Of a stretch of 64,000 nucleotides of DNA, positions 46,901-61,900 are shown piece by piece. Both the position numbers and the translations under genes were made by a program. Positions within the stretch are counted from its first letter, which is position 1, and each line of letters opens with the position of its first letter. The stretch lies in contig JASANE010024940.1 in the NCBI GenBank assembly GCA_030248225.1, forward strand, positions 124,001-188,000, in the 5' to 3' direction. This stretch comes from Trileptium ribeirensis (taxonomy: Eukaryota; Nematoda; Enoplea; Enoplida; Thoracostomopsidae). A model generated the notes under the pieces. The model was not told the origin of the DNA and searched no databases. It worked only from the letters and a program-made list of their open reading frames with translations.

Positions 46901-49900
46901 TCATCGCAGATAAGTAAACAGCATTAATGGTATGTTGTGCTGAGTAAAGAGTAAGCGCGAGGAATTTTTTTCATCGCCGATAAGTAAACAGCATTAATGG
47001 TATGTTGTGCTGAGTAAAGAATAAGCGCGAGGAATTTTTTTCATCGCAGATAAGTAAACAGCATTAATGGTATGTTGTGCTGAGTAAAGAGTAAGCGCGA
47101 GGAATTTTTTTCGTCGCAGATAAGTAAACAGCATTAATGGTATGTTGTGCTGAGTAAAGAGTAAGCGCGAGGAATTTTTTTCATCGCAGATAAGTAAACA
47201 GCATTAATGGTATGTTGTGCTGAGTAAAGAGTAAGCGCGAGGAATTTTTTTCATCGCAGATAAGTGAACAGCATTAATGGTATGTTGTGCTGAGTAAAGA
47301 GTAAGCGCGAGGAATTTTTTTCATCGCAGATAAGTAAACAGCATTAATGGTATGTTGTGCTGAGTAAAGAGTAAGCGCGAGGAATTTTTTTCATCGCAGA
47401 TAAGTGAACAGCATTAATGATATGTTGTGCTGATTAAAAACAACAGTTTGCTTACAGTGAGTAAGTAGTTAGGTTTCCAGAACCCTTATTGATGTTTAAG
47501 GGAACGTAACTTTTTCTGAAAATAAAAAAACAGTGTTGAAAAGAGCATCCGATTTCATACAATTTTAGAAAATCAGCGGATAATTGGCATATTTCTTTTC
47601 ATTATTTCTCATAATGTTTAATAATAGTGTACATATTTTCGATATAACGTCAAATGTGGAAAGTAATCTTTATGTCGGATTTTTGGAAATCAATCTATTT
47701 GGACTAGGCACAATGATTTATATAAAATATCTATAAGTTTTACAAAAAAATTATGCCAGAACCTGCAGCTGGAAAGACATTTTTCAATATTATAAAGACA
47801 ATAATTTGTCCCGCAATAAGTTATTTGTTTTATTTTAATTAGACTATTTTACTTATGTTATTTTATTTTACTTAAGCAATATTTAATAATTATATCCAGT
47901 GTGCTGCCGACAATATTTTTGCGTTGATACCCTGTTTCTTTAAACCATTACTGTTATTGTAGAAGTGAACGAATGCGAAGCCGATCAACTCTCATGTACG
48001 GGATCAAATGAGCTTTGTATAAACAAAGCAGGCAGTTATGATTGCATCTGCAAGGAAGGTTACGAAAAAGTTAACGGAGCTTGTGTTGGTAGGTCGTAAA
48101 TAATTTCATCTGGATATTAACATAGATTTCAAGCAGTTTTACGTGTGTATTGCATAAAATAACACACAGGTTCACGCTAATAACGACTGTCGGATTAATA
48201 AATAAACTACTTAAGATTTCTACACTTGCAATTAGCTGACAATCATTCAAATCGCAAGCGCAATGTATCATCATTGCACTTAATAACATCTTGATCAGAT
48301 TTTTGCAATGTCGTAAATAAATACTAATAGCATATAATGCTGTAGATGGATTGTTTGACCTTTGTAAACGTAGTTATGTAAGTTATGCTAACGCGCAAAG
48401 CTTTCCGACGCGACGGATAGTAGTTGTATGCAAACTGTTTTCAGCCCTCAGTGTAACTAAGCATAAAATTGGCGTTATGCTCACAAATAAATATTTTTTG
48501 CGATGTGAAAAGACTATTTAATTAAGTTGTACGAATCGCTAAACTGTATATATTCGGCAATACTGAATATATTAATAGAAAGTTTCACGGCCAGACCCAG
48601 TGAAATTCAGCACAAAACTATATCCAAAAATGTTGTTTTAATGGAATAAATCATAGACGAAATTGGCAATCTCATTAATCTAAAACGCATAGGCTGGCGC
48701 TGGACCCCGTTAAAGCTGTTCTATTTTGTCGCACTCAAGAGTTAAATGCAACAGTTTTTCAGATGTTGACGAATGTTCAAAGGCTATGGACGACTGCAAA
48801 ACCAAAGGTGGCAATACTGAAATGGAGTGTGAAAACACCGATGGCGGTTACAACTGCGTATGTCCAAAAGGCTACTCGCTTAGCTCAATCCCGGATATTT
48901 GTGAAGGTAACAAGGTCGTTAAGTCACTGCAGAATACTGCGACAATGCATTTATTTGTTTAAAACATGTACGCTCCTAACTACTGACTATTAACATATAT
49001 ATGCAGTAGATACATCGTCACCAATGCACTGCTTTTTCCAGAATTTTTCCCAGTACAATTTTTATTTTCTTGAATTTTGCTTTGAAGAAGGACAGCCGAC
49101 AACTACAAATCATTTTAAAAATGCCTGCCAAAATTGCTATATGACAATGTTAACCTGCATAACAGCAGCAAATGCATGATCGTGCTAAATGATCATTGAA
49201 ACTCCGCTTTCTTAGCAGAAAGAAATTTGTTTTCCGGAACTTAGCATGCGATCTTGCAGCATTTAGCTAACTAATGAAAGGCAACTATCATGGCTAGGCG
49301 GCGCTACGATTTTATGTTATAATATCGTTACCAAATAGTTCCATGTTATCTTCAAAGTTAATATATTAACTCGTTTTCGTTAATAGCAAGCATCGACATT
49401 TAAAAATTGCTGATCCATTGTATACAAAAAGCGCATCTGCTACTTGCAGTAGAAATAGTATACAAACATAATCAAATTTTTGCAACTGATGAATGGCGCC
49501 ACTCAAAATGTTTGTATATTTTGCAACTGCCAGGGGCGTCGGAAGTGGGAGAGGCAGGGGTTGGCCCCTCCGCTTTTTCGAGACAAACATGGACAAATAA
49601 CTGACGCAGTTATAATAAAATGAATGTAAACCACACTCCTCAATTTTTTGCCAATCCCCTCTACTTTTGAAGTGCTTACGACGCTTCTGGCATCTACGTT
49701 TATTAGTAAGCATAATACGATAACCGAATCCCGCTATGCAACTGTAATTTTGCCACTTTTGTCTGATATTATTCACTATACATGTCTATAAAACAAACAG
49801 GCAGCTCAACTATGCTAACAGTAAAATGCGTTAGTTTTACACTGATGATTGTATTAGGTCGTAAATATGGTTGGTACTCATATGTTACGGCAGTATTTCC

Positions 49901-52900
49901 GCAATCAGTCCACAGCCATGCCTAGCATAACGTAGACATAATCAGTAAAAAATGATGCAGAGCAATATTTTAGCGTGACATTGTAGAAAAATAAACGAAA
50001 CCAACTTACGTTTCGCATGGCCTATCTCGTAATCGAACATTGTGTGATCCAGCTTGTTTCATAATTGCACTATTGCACGCTGGCGACAAACATTTCCAAG
50101 AATAATGAAATTACGACACGCATTTCATCGAGATTTATTGATCGTAATATTACATAAGTGCGTTGTTTATCCATACAAATTATTGCTGCAAAGTTTATTA
50201 CAGATATTGACGAATGTACCGCAGAGCAACAGAAACAATGCAGAGAACAAGGCGGAGCTCTTGCGAGAAAACTTTGCGAAAATGTTCCGGGCGGCTTTGG
50301 TTGCACTTGTCCTGCCGGATTTAAAGCCGATGGATCAGGAAATTGTCAAGGTATGTTGGTGGTACTGACTATAATTTCCGTGAACTTGTTTTTGTAAATC
50401 AGGAGTAGCAGAAAAGCGAAAGTGCTCTATGGCTATAGCTGTTTGACGACGGCTGCTCTAGTTACTAGTGCCTGCGGAATGCGACAATTATCCCGAAATT
50501 GTCAAGCGTGGTTGGTAGTAGGACTTATGGATTTGGTGAACTAGTTTCTGTAAGCAGACCTGGTATAAAAGCTAATATGGTCTATGGCGACAGCTGTTTG
50601 ACGACTGCTAACCTAGCTCCAACTGGTACTGAAAAAATCGAGAATAAATGTGCTTGTAATGATTTGTCAGACCGCCCACAGTAATTTGCATAATCAGTAG
50701 CGTGATTAGGTAGTGTAATGATTTGTCAGACCGCCCACAGTGATTTGCATAATCAGTTTCCTGATTTCAATGCATCATGTCATATCATGTCATGGCGTTC
50801 GTGAATATGGGTCGCTCTGAAATGTCAGTTGTGATAGTGGATTTTATTTCATAGTTTGTTAAGTTTACATGTCAGGCATTATATAATAGTTCATTCATAA
50901 TGTATTGGGACGTTTTGTACTGTTTTAATAGTAAAATAAACTATTGATATAACCTGCTTAGTAATCATCATTCACATCACTTCAATAAGCTCATGGTAGT
51001 CCACAACCGACCAATAACAGTGCTATACAATTTTTCTTAACAATTCGATGTTAACATGACAATTGTTGACAAATTCAAAACGTCGCGTTTAGGCAATTAT
51101 ATTTTTATTATTTGATAGATGTGGATGAGTGCGTTTCGGATAATGACAACGACTGCAGTGGGCAATACATGACATGCTTAAATACGCTTGGAGGATATCA
51201 GTGCGAATGTGACAAAGGCTATACAATGAAAGAAGGATCGTGTGTTGGTATGAAATAATTTTTACAATTACGCAAAACACGGGCACGACTAACAGTTACA
51301 AAGTGTTTGGACAATCGAAAACTAACAGATGTCAAATTTTATTGTACAGATGTTTAAAGATTTATGGTACTGTCATTCTACTGAAACAAGTTTAGCGTTA
51401 ATATTGATGTTATCGTGCTATGAAAAATCTAGACGAGTTGTAATCACATTCTGTTTTCGCTAAAAAACCTTCGAATGTGTTTCGTGTGCAAACTCTGTTA
51501 TGATTGCGTACTGCTGCCCTATTCTCGCTTGCATGACATAGGCCTTAGCCTGTATGCATTGCGAGTAACGCAATTAAATCTGTATTAAATTTTTGGCGTG
51601 AGCAAGCCTAAATTTAATCTTAAAAGCTACATTTCAAGGTGTCGTCTAATGTTCAAATTCTAAGTAAAATTTTGATCGGAAACTGAGTTCAAATTTGGAT
51701 CAACATTTGAAAGCATTTTTTCGGACATTTTGTGAATTTGAAAGCATGGTCACTGTTCATTGTTGTACAGCATATTATTTTAGTCATTCAGGAACAAACA
51801 AGATATCTTGAAAATTTTTAGTTTAAAATTTAACAAACACTACAAAAATTGAGATTTGCCACGTTTTCTGTTATAAATTGTTGTCAAAGGTATATTAAAA
51901 TTTTTACTCAACTTTCCAGCTTAAAATTTGAACAAAAAGTTTGAACCTGTGAACACATCTTTAGTAATAAAATTTTGGCACATGCATAAACGTAATAAAT
52001 TAATGTGATACGTAAACGTCAAAAGCAAGTTATTTCTGGTTCTTATTGATTTTGCCAGTAACGTAAAACTAACTTTATAAAATGAAAATAGAATGATTGG
52101 ATTTTCCAGGAGTTTTGTGTTTTCAGATCAAAGTGTAAACCTTTATGTTGTCCCGATGACAAAAATTATGCTGGAGGACTTTGTTATAGCTATTGAAGCA
52201 TTTAATTCTTAGCGTTTGCAGTAAAGGACCCATGGCACGATCGAATAGTCGCCTCAAGACTTAAAATAGAAGCGAAAATAATGACAAGACAAGCTCACTG
52301 TGTGAATGAAAAAACTCACATTACCTATGATGGCGAATATCGTGGTAATATGAGTTGGTTCAAACATAGGAAGATGTTTATCAGCCCGACTCTCGATAGG
52401 AACGCAAATTTTCTGGGCAAATTTCATGCTAAAATCAGCAATGGTCTTTGCGAAAATATTTGATATGCTTAAGGGTGCTATAAGATTTATACGACAGAAT
52501 TATATTTACGTATCTATTTGCAACCGATAAGTATATTGTTTTTCTGTATTTAACACTAGCCGAAGATTTAGTAACTCAAAGTTGATTTTCCACGCTGCGT
52601 GTTATCTGGTGCGGCGAGCGTAAATGTGTAAAATTATCTTACGATGTAAAACATTGCCAAATTTTTTTGATGTTTTTGATATTTTGAGACACAGATATCT
52701 TTATAGTTCGGTAGTTACAATTTTAAATGTGTGCTTATGTAATGGTCAGAAGAGAACAGGCGAAAAATATTTAATTATAGAATATCTAAAAATGTTCAAA
52801 TTTTCCAATACTGTACCAGATTATTCGGCCCAATCCCAGTTGGGGGGGGGGGGGAAAATTATTTTACGCTTGCTATAGCACCCATCTTTTGGAAACTATG

Positions 52901-55900
52901 CCCCCATAGTCTCTGTACCCCCAATCATCTCTCACCCCCAAAAGAGATCACTTCGTGATCAGGTTCGCCCCTTTTTAGCGTGCATTCAACAGTAATGTTA
53001 ACAAAAACAAATGTAATAACATTTTAAAAATTAAAGTGGGTTGTCCTCTTTTGACTTCATTTAGGTTTGTTTGTCGTGAGGTTGATATTTCGATTTGAAT
53101 TTGTAGTCAAAAGAATGAAGTGTTCAAAGTAATATGTCACCTGATTCATCGTAAAAGTAATTATTGACAACAGGATACGTGGGCAACGCAACTGTAAATG
53201 ACACTGAAATAACGCTTCTATAACAGCGTATATTAAACTTTTGTGTGGGATTGTTTTTCCTGTGTTTTACTGGTAGCCGTGAGTTACTACAATTATCCGC
53301 TTTTTGAATGTTGCTGAGATACCGAGCTTACACCAGCCTGATTAGTGTGGTTGTTTGGTCGTGATTGATTTAACAAATATCATGCGTCATATGGAATTTC
53401 ACATCGCAACAGTGGTTAAGAGGTTTAAATAGTTTGTATGACGCATGAACTTACATACGACGTATCATACATGAAACATACCTGTGTGGAAGATATATTT
53501 TTTATTCCAGTTTAACAGATACAAGTTTTTATATTTATTTATTGTAACTGAGTCACCTATACAGAGACCACAAACTCATCTCATCAATTTTATTATTCTC
53601 ATACCAACAGTGTCTCTTTAAATTGCAATTTTACAACTATAAACTCTACTAAATCCCAAATAAAATACAATTTCAGACGCTGATGAATGCATGGCTGGTT
53701 ATCATGATTGCGATGTTAGCAAAGAAATGTGTAAGAACACACATGGCTCCCATACGTGTGTTTGTCAAGATGGGTTTATCCGATATGGCTCAGAGTGTAA
53801 AAGTATGTGAACTTTTTATTCGGTAGAACAGTATTTCGATAAACATTTTATGTATATACTGCATTTTAAGGCTATTAAAGCCAACCACAGCGACGCATTA
53901 TCCTGCTATAAGTGACGATTTCTGAACTCATACAGTTTACGCCATGGGTATCGATGGGGAGGTAGGGCGGTGGTTACGCACCCTCTCTGAAGGCTCTGTG
54001 CCCTCCTGCTGCCGCACGCGCCGAAAATATTTAGCAAACATAGTGTGAAAATTGGGCAAAAACTAGGGGAAATTTGGGAACATTTATCGGAAACTGGCAA
54101 AAATTGAGGAAAATTTTTGCATAATTGGGAAAATACTTTTAGTTTCTATAATTTCAAAAAATTTATCGCCCGGAGTAGAACTTACCTCCCCCGCAACCCG
54201 AAGAGACCTTCTTCCGATCCTTAGCAGATGGGCTTACGATAAATATGGTTTACGCTCTAAAATAATTGTTGTGGACCTTATTGCAGTCAAAAGTCTTATT
54301 AATTTCGTTTTAATACTATATCCAATAAACATAAATACACAGTGATAGTCCAACAACATCAGTCGCACAATGTCACAACATACTAAAATCATATTTATAT
54401 TAAATTGGGTTAGATTAAATATAACCAAATTTAAATCTAATTAAATTTAAAATATAAATAAAATTACATTATATCACAATTTGGTTTCATTTTGGGTTAA
54501 AATGTTATAATTAGCTTTCTCGGTCATCCATTAAAACTCATGAATTTTTGAAGCGAAAATGCATATTTTATACACGCCGAAGCATGCGTTCAGGTGCGCT
54601 ACCCTTCTGAGGCCTCGAACCCACGGCGCTGGTCTACCTCCTTGATGGTATCTCCTACCCCAACGGTGTTCAGCGGTTAGGGGGTAGCTGCAACTTTTTC
54701 AACACCGAACCGCCCTGGAGGACCCCCTCCTACGAGAGACTCGACTTCGTTATTCCCCACCTGATCTCGTCTACTCCCGTCCCCTGAGCCCTTAGAGCGT
54801 CAGCATGTATAATATAATACAATTTCACAAGGTGAATTGATGCATTTTATGAGCAAGTTGAATACCAATGGTAGCACTTACATAAGCTTTGAAAATTTGA
54901 CAAAACTCGGTTCACGCTATAAAGGTTCGAATTTAAATTAATATGCTTCAAAATTGCTTTTAGAGCTAAAATTACGCCGGTAGGTTTGTCGTTAATTATA
55001 TAATGACATTGATAGAGCATGATAATACTATAGGTAACCTACTCAAAATGTTATGTGAAAAAAATTGAGCCAAATTAGATAATCAGCTGGTTTCAAATCA
55101 AAACAACTAAATTTCACTTATATTTTGGTTTGAAAAGATAGGTTTTTTAACCCCTGCTCAGCAACTGGAAAAGATAAATCTAAACTGAAACAGTTTTATA
55201 CCCAGACGCAAAATCGCACCTCAACAAAAATATTACCAGACAAACCAATCTGTTTGAAGATAATGCAACAAAGTTGTTATGTTTATTATTCAAACATAAC
55301 TGCCGGACATTTTTGTATACGATCTTGTCCAGTTGAAAAAATGATGGAATATATGCAGGATTACATATTTTCTGCCGCAAAATAGTATTTAATCTTTCGT
55401 ATAGTTCTAAAATTATTGCAATTTTCATACTGTAGTTCTAAAAGATTTATACTATGTGTAGTTTGTACACGTAGTGTCTATCAAATGCCAAATCTAAAAA
55501 AGATTATTCAAATACAGCAGCCGTGTTTTGAAACAGACGCAGATGATTTGCGGTTATTACCACTTGGGTATACCCAAGAGTAAACTAACAATGTTTATTA
55601 TCACAAATATGTAACAACAAATTGTGAGCTTTGAGGTTGTGGGGTCATTACCTGTCTTCTTTCTATTCGTTTGTTTTTTTATCAAAGACATTTGTAAGTT
55701 GAAACAGCTCTTACTTGTGAAGTTTGCTTTAACAAACAGTTATATTTAGTCGCCACTAGTGAAGAACACAGCGCATTACATATGTTTTTTATGTCTAAGA
55801 GGGTAAAAATTATACATATGCTATTTAGGTTTATGTGGCTATTATTGAAGTTTTACAATTATAATGCCTCTTAACACTCGCTATGCAGTACAAGGGTTAG

Positions 55901-58900
55901 CTTAGAAATAGCAACTAAAATCGAGGCAATATTAGGTGCGACCCCAATTCTCTGTAAAGGTCAATATTGTTGCGATAATAGCTAGTATCATTTTGCGAGA
56001 TTTTAGCAAGATCTAGCTATATAGTAACACTTTATATAAAGCACTCAGGTTGCGAAATATAATCAATCAACCTCGAGCAAATATATTAAACGTCACCGGG
56101 GAGCCTGATTTTGTGAATGAAACGAAAAAATAAGTCAGTGAAAAACTATTGTATATCTGAGCTAACAACGGTATTTCAGATATCGACGAATGTGCCGTCG
56201 GACTTCACACATGTAACGAGATGGAAGCATGTCATGATACCATTGGATCGTTTGTCTGCGGCTGTGATGTTGGACTTTACAAACACCCGGGTGAAACAAT
56301 CTGCCGCGGTAAGCTAAATTTCAGTCAAAGAAGCTAACCTGAATTATGCCCATATACAGAAGTCATAGTATCATGGTGTAGCTTACGTTGACATGCAATT
56401 AAAATCGTTTTAACTATATTCGTTGGCAGTTTATAGCCAATATTCGGCCATAAACGAGAATTTATAAAATCATATAGTACGCAGGAGACGGTTTTGTAGT
56501 TGAATGGTCATAGAAACGTTTAATTATTAATACAGTGATGATCAATAATATTTAAGCACAGTAATATATTTAAGACCTGTGATGCAAAAACAATGTAAGC
56601 TTGACATTTTCGAAACGCATTATTTGGTAGATTTCGGGCACAGTACAGAAGTTTAAGCAGCGTACGTTGACGTGAATTCACAGAGTCTTGTATTGTAACA
56701 TCTAAAGAATCATGGTGAAGAAGTCACCTTTAACAGCACATATCGGGCACAGTACAGCATATTTCGGGCAAAAGTACAGAAGTTTAAGCAGCGTACGTTG
56801 ACGTGATTTCACAGAGTCTTGTGTTGTAACAGCAAAAGAATCATGGTGAAGAAGTCACCTTTAACAGCACAAATCGCAAATATAAAATTCATAGTAGTAT
56901 TCCAGCGAATTATATAAGCTAATCAAATTGTACTACGTAACAGATTGGTGTCAATAGCGCTACAAAGTATTTAGCGTGCTACAAATAACGCTTTAAGAAA
57001 ATTTCCTGTACATGTATGATCAGGGTTTTTTAATCCAAACACATTATTTTTGACTATGATTTCAGTTTAAATGTGTTTGATAGGTTGAAAATTAGTTTAG
57101 TAAGTGCAAGTATATTTAAAAACATTGCCACCGTTTCTTATAAATGACCACAAAAATAACCAGAGTTCAATACCATCATAGCAATACAAAATGCGATAAA
57201 TAGTTTTTAACAGCACGTCCTAGTAGCGATTCTGATAAATATTTTTTATAAATTTGCCTTTTCCTGTAACCTAAATCTCTTAAATATTTGCAAAATTCCG
57301 TAAGGCCATGCCTCGCTACGCTCGGTCTCTACAGTTTAGTATGCGATATCATAAGAAAATTTTATAGCAGTAAAAAATTCTACATATATCCTTGGACCAT
57401 TCTCCTGTATAGAACCATCAGCGCTCCTAACACCACCTTCTAGAACGGTGTAATATCTCTATCTTTTGCTCTAACCCTTTAGTGTTTGTCTAAACCTTAT
57501 CGAATACTAGCAAGGCCCGTCGTATATATTGCTTTTGGTTCGATTCCGATCACAGCAAAATTGTCTCCGCTGAGTACCTATTGAAGTTCCTTATAGGTGC
57601 TAATCTTGTGAATTAAACATTTATTTACAGTAAAACAGTACTCAATATGTCGCTTTGCTCAAAATGGGTTCCCAGACGTTTTCAGTAATTTCGAAACCAT
57701 ATTCAGTTAAATCCAGAGTAAAGCGCCATGTAACATGTGCTTAATCCATAATATAGGGACAGCAGTGGATTACCAAAACAATAACCCACTAATGCTCTAC
57801 AGTAATGTACTGACTGACTCTAAGTTGAAGCTATGATGTTATATACAAAAGTATATATTTGCATTTCTGATGTACAACTCGAACATCAAAAAATCTAAAA
57901 CCTAACTTTGCAAAAAACCCTCGAATAAACGTACGGATGTTAGGATATATTTCAGCTTTTGAAATTTCAACGACATCCAAGAGGGTTATAGCTTGCCTTT
58001 TGAGGGACGAGTCCGCCTTTGCCAAAAATTACTAAAGATTCTTGAATTTAACCAGCATTTTTCCCATAATTTTTACTTGACCCGTTTTTCAAAAATATCA
58101 TGTGTATGACACTCAGTTATGGTCCTATGCGCACGGTTTAAGTTTATATTGTTGCTTTTTAAAAATACAAATGTCAACTACAGAAGATTCCTTGTGAGAC
58201 ACCAGCAGCCATGACGACAGCAACCACCGCGATTATAACATTAGCAGCAGGTACTGGTAATTTCTAACCTTGCTGTCATCACATTGATTTCCCGTGTGCT
58301 TGGTAGCTAGTATTTCAAACAACCTTAAAGGCCGCCGCCAAAAAGGCTTAGGCATGCTCATAAATATCTTGGGATATACGACGAGAAACGAGTGTATTAT
58401 CGTAAAGTCATTGAATATAGTAGTAGTACTGAGCTCTGTAGTGCACGAGCTTTTTGTCATTAATGTGAAAAATTATGTTGCAGGAGCAAAACACTTCCAA
58501 GTTATATGATTTTCTTCTACTGCTAATTCAACATCAAAATCAATGACAGTCATCGCCCTAAGTTGTCCAGTGTAATAGCATTTTACTGTGTTATTGTTGC
58601 CACAGAGTGTTACGACAAACTTGCACAATATTCATTACAGTTTTGTGAATCAGTTCATCAGTCAACTCTATCCTGGCAATGTCATGTATTTTTGTTGTTA
58701 TTGCAGATATCGACGAATGCCTCACTCAAACTGACACTTGTGACGAAACGCAAGACTGCAAAAATACCGACGGCTCATTTTTATGCATCTGCAAGGCCGG
58801 CTATCTTCATTTGTCCGATGACACATGCGCAGGTACTTTATTTGTTCGATGACACATGCCGGTGGTTCAGATGACACATGCGCAGATAGTTGATTTGTCC

Positions 58901-61900
58901 GATGCCGCATGCGCAAATAGTCAACCCTTCTTCGTGCTGTAACGAGCTAGTAAACGTCTTTAAAGACACTTCTCGATGAAGTCGGAAAACTATGTGATGT
59001 TAGATATAAATTTTGGATAGACCTACTACACAGATAAAAATAAACACTGAAACAGCAGATATACGGTGCACGCCAAACATCAGTGTCATCTATCGAGCAA
59101 GCGATCAGTGTTACGACATCGTACAAAAACCGCACATTTTTGTCTGGCACTTTATATTACTAGTTAATGTTTAAGCATTTTTAAATCGCAAAATCGCAAA
59201 AAGGCACTAAAAAGCACGTCATTAATTAATTATGACCAGGTAATCAAAGGTCAATACAAGTTGTACTGCCACAGAGTATAAACTAGGATAGATATTGTAT
59301 TCACATAGTCAAGAATAAAATTACTTGAAAAGTTATTCATGTTGTCATTGCATTTAACTACGCCAAAGAAGTAAAAAAAAATATGGAACGAACAAGTAAT
59401 ATTGACGTCTCCATCATATTTTCTGTTTTAGAAGTTGACGAATGTGCCACGAATACACACGATTGTGATTTTAAAACGCAGTGCGAAAATACTCCAGGCA
59501 GCTACAAATGTAACTGTTTGGATACGTTTTCATCGAATCACGATGGAACTTGCGACGGTAAGAACCGGCTCATCTGGGAAACGCTTCATAAGAGTTAAAA
59601 TTTGAAAGAATGGCCTACAAATTTGAGGTTATTGTTCAAATTAAAGAACTGGGAGCACTTTTTGAGCTTATACATTTACATATTTATAATTCAGCAATGA
59701 TCGGTGCAATATGTCAGCGCAGTGAATGTGAGTATGTATAATATGACCACCAGGATAGTTTTTTGAAAACCGTATTTCTGATACTTTGCAGGCATGGTTG
59801 CTTTTAACATTATGAGTGGGGGCAATTGCCTCCACGCACTGGACTTGATCCCTCTCCCCCCACTGCAACGAAATTGACCCCAGAAATAGTGCCCATATTT
59901 ACCCTCACACACACAAATTGCTGCTTGAATTTGCAATTCATATTCACTAATTACAAATGCAAAATAATAATTTGATTCTCTGGTTCCTAAAGTTGAACAA
60001 CTTGACATTTTTACATCAACATCGTTGCCCCTTAATCCAGTCTTCGTTCAGCAGCACTGCAAATAGTGGTTGCCCCTCACTCGAAATCCCGTAAAAGATG
60101 CTCTGTGACATGTCATATCTTTGCTAAAATATAAGTTAAAGGAAATGAACGGTGGCGCTGTTTAAAAGTAAATGTGCTATCTTTTACCGCTTTGTATTGC
60201 CATTGCTACATATAAATTTCTACATCAAGATAACAAACTAACAGCCGAATTATTTTGTGTATAGTTGAATGTTTGTTCAACCGGAATCGCGGATATAAAT
60301 CATATTGTGCAAGCGAAAGCGGCGTACGCAAATTACTACGCTATATAGGAGCTGCTGCTCGGTTCCTTATGAAACTTCGCAAAGCGAATTAATAACAACG
60401 CACGTGCAAACGGACATCATACGACAAATTCAGTTAGTTCAACATTGAACAACGTGCGCTGTTGTTATTTTAGTGTCAACCGCCATTTATGGGTTAGCAA
60501 TTTCGCGCATGAAGTTACGCATTTGTAACAACGTACTGTGCGACCTACTGTACGCTATGCATTAAACGAGTTTGTAACACAGCTTATATAATTAAAGCCC
60601 GTGCATTGAAATGTGTTAACGCGCGTTCAGATAAATTAGCTGTATTACAAGTCAGTTGTAGCGCAGCTAGGCGTGCGTTAAGAGATTTGTACGCACGACT
60701 GTGTTGTTTAACTCGTGCTAACGCACTCGTCTGAACTTGTAACAACCGTGTGTACAAATCTCTTAACGGACGATGGCTGTGCTACAACTATTACTTGTCG
60801 TAAAGCGTGCGTTTGTACGCGTATTACTATTCTAACGCTCTTTGAGGATATTTTAGAAATCGATTCTAAATAGCAAGCATAGTAGCCAACGTAGAAAGCT
60901 TGTACTCAAGGTACAAAGCAGAAAAAAGTTATTTAATATACGAAAGGTGCATTGATTTATGCGGGAAAAGGTTAGCAGATATTTCCTTCAGAGTTATTTT
61001 GAAATGTATTCTTGTATTTACCATATTTTACGCGATATATATTTTAAGCACTCGTGGTTAAATTTTGCATTTACAGATATTGATGAATGTATCACTGGCA
61101 ACCACAACTGTGATTTAACAAAGCAAACTTGTGTTAATCACATTGGAGGCTTCACTTGTGAATGCAAAGATGCTTACGTTATGATAAGCGGAGAATGTTT
61201 CGGTAAATATATTTTAACAGTTCGTTATCGATTGTTGTATTGCATAAATCTGATTTGCAAACTGTTCTGTTAACATGACTCCTAAAAGTTAACTTTTTCA
61301 GTATACAAAATTACAGCATTCTCAATATTTATTTTATATGGAAAAATTGTAATATAACTAAATTGCTTGTGTTGCGGAAGGAAGAAATTCTAAATAATGA
61401 TATCGCTGTACTAAAGTTATCCGTTGAATCCTATTTTTTGAATTGAGGTGAAATTGTAATTCTCCAAATATGGCTTTGTGCCGTTCGAGTTTGTGAATTC
61501 ATTAAGATATACAATGTCTTTTTGCTAAAAAATCTGTAAAATTGGATTTGTTTTCGTTACATAATATAGAGAAGTATGTCAGGGTATGTCCTCGCGAAAT
61601 GCTTCAAATGTAATCTTCGATACATGTGTTTTTCACTAATGCTAGGCATTTATAGAATTTTAGCAGGGTTAATGCAAGTATATTGAGTGCGATTGAACAT
61701 TAGTACATACTTTCAATTCTCTAAATATTGTTTATACAGCATACATATCTACCCATTTCGACATGTGTCCATGTCACCGACAGATTCTTTTGGTCGCTGA
61801 TCTATGGTAACTTTTAAACAAATATAAGCGGTACGTTTTCGTATAGCCCTAAAATTCGTCTACAAATTTTGTGTCTTTTATAAGCTAGTAGTAATTCTAC

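Noticed and set aside
44925..47440. CRISPR-like regular array
   Set aside because: Units are wholly repeated with no unique spacers, in a eukaryotic intron; it is a satellite.
52842..52854. Run of 13 G as a regulatory G-quadruplex
   Set aside because: A single homopolymer next to C-rich sequence in an intron; no further support and prone to sequencing error.
58211..58250. Short ATG-led segment before GTACTGG
   Set aside because: Thirteen codons without domain features; phase would fit but evidence is too thin.
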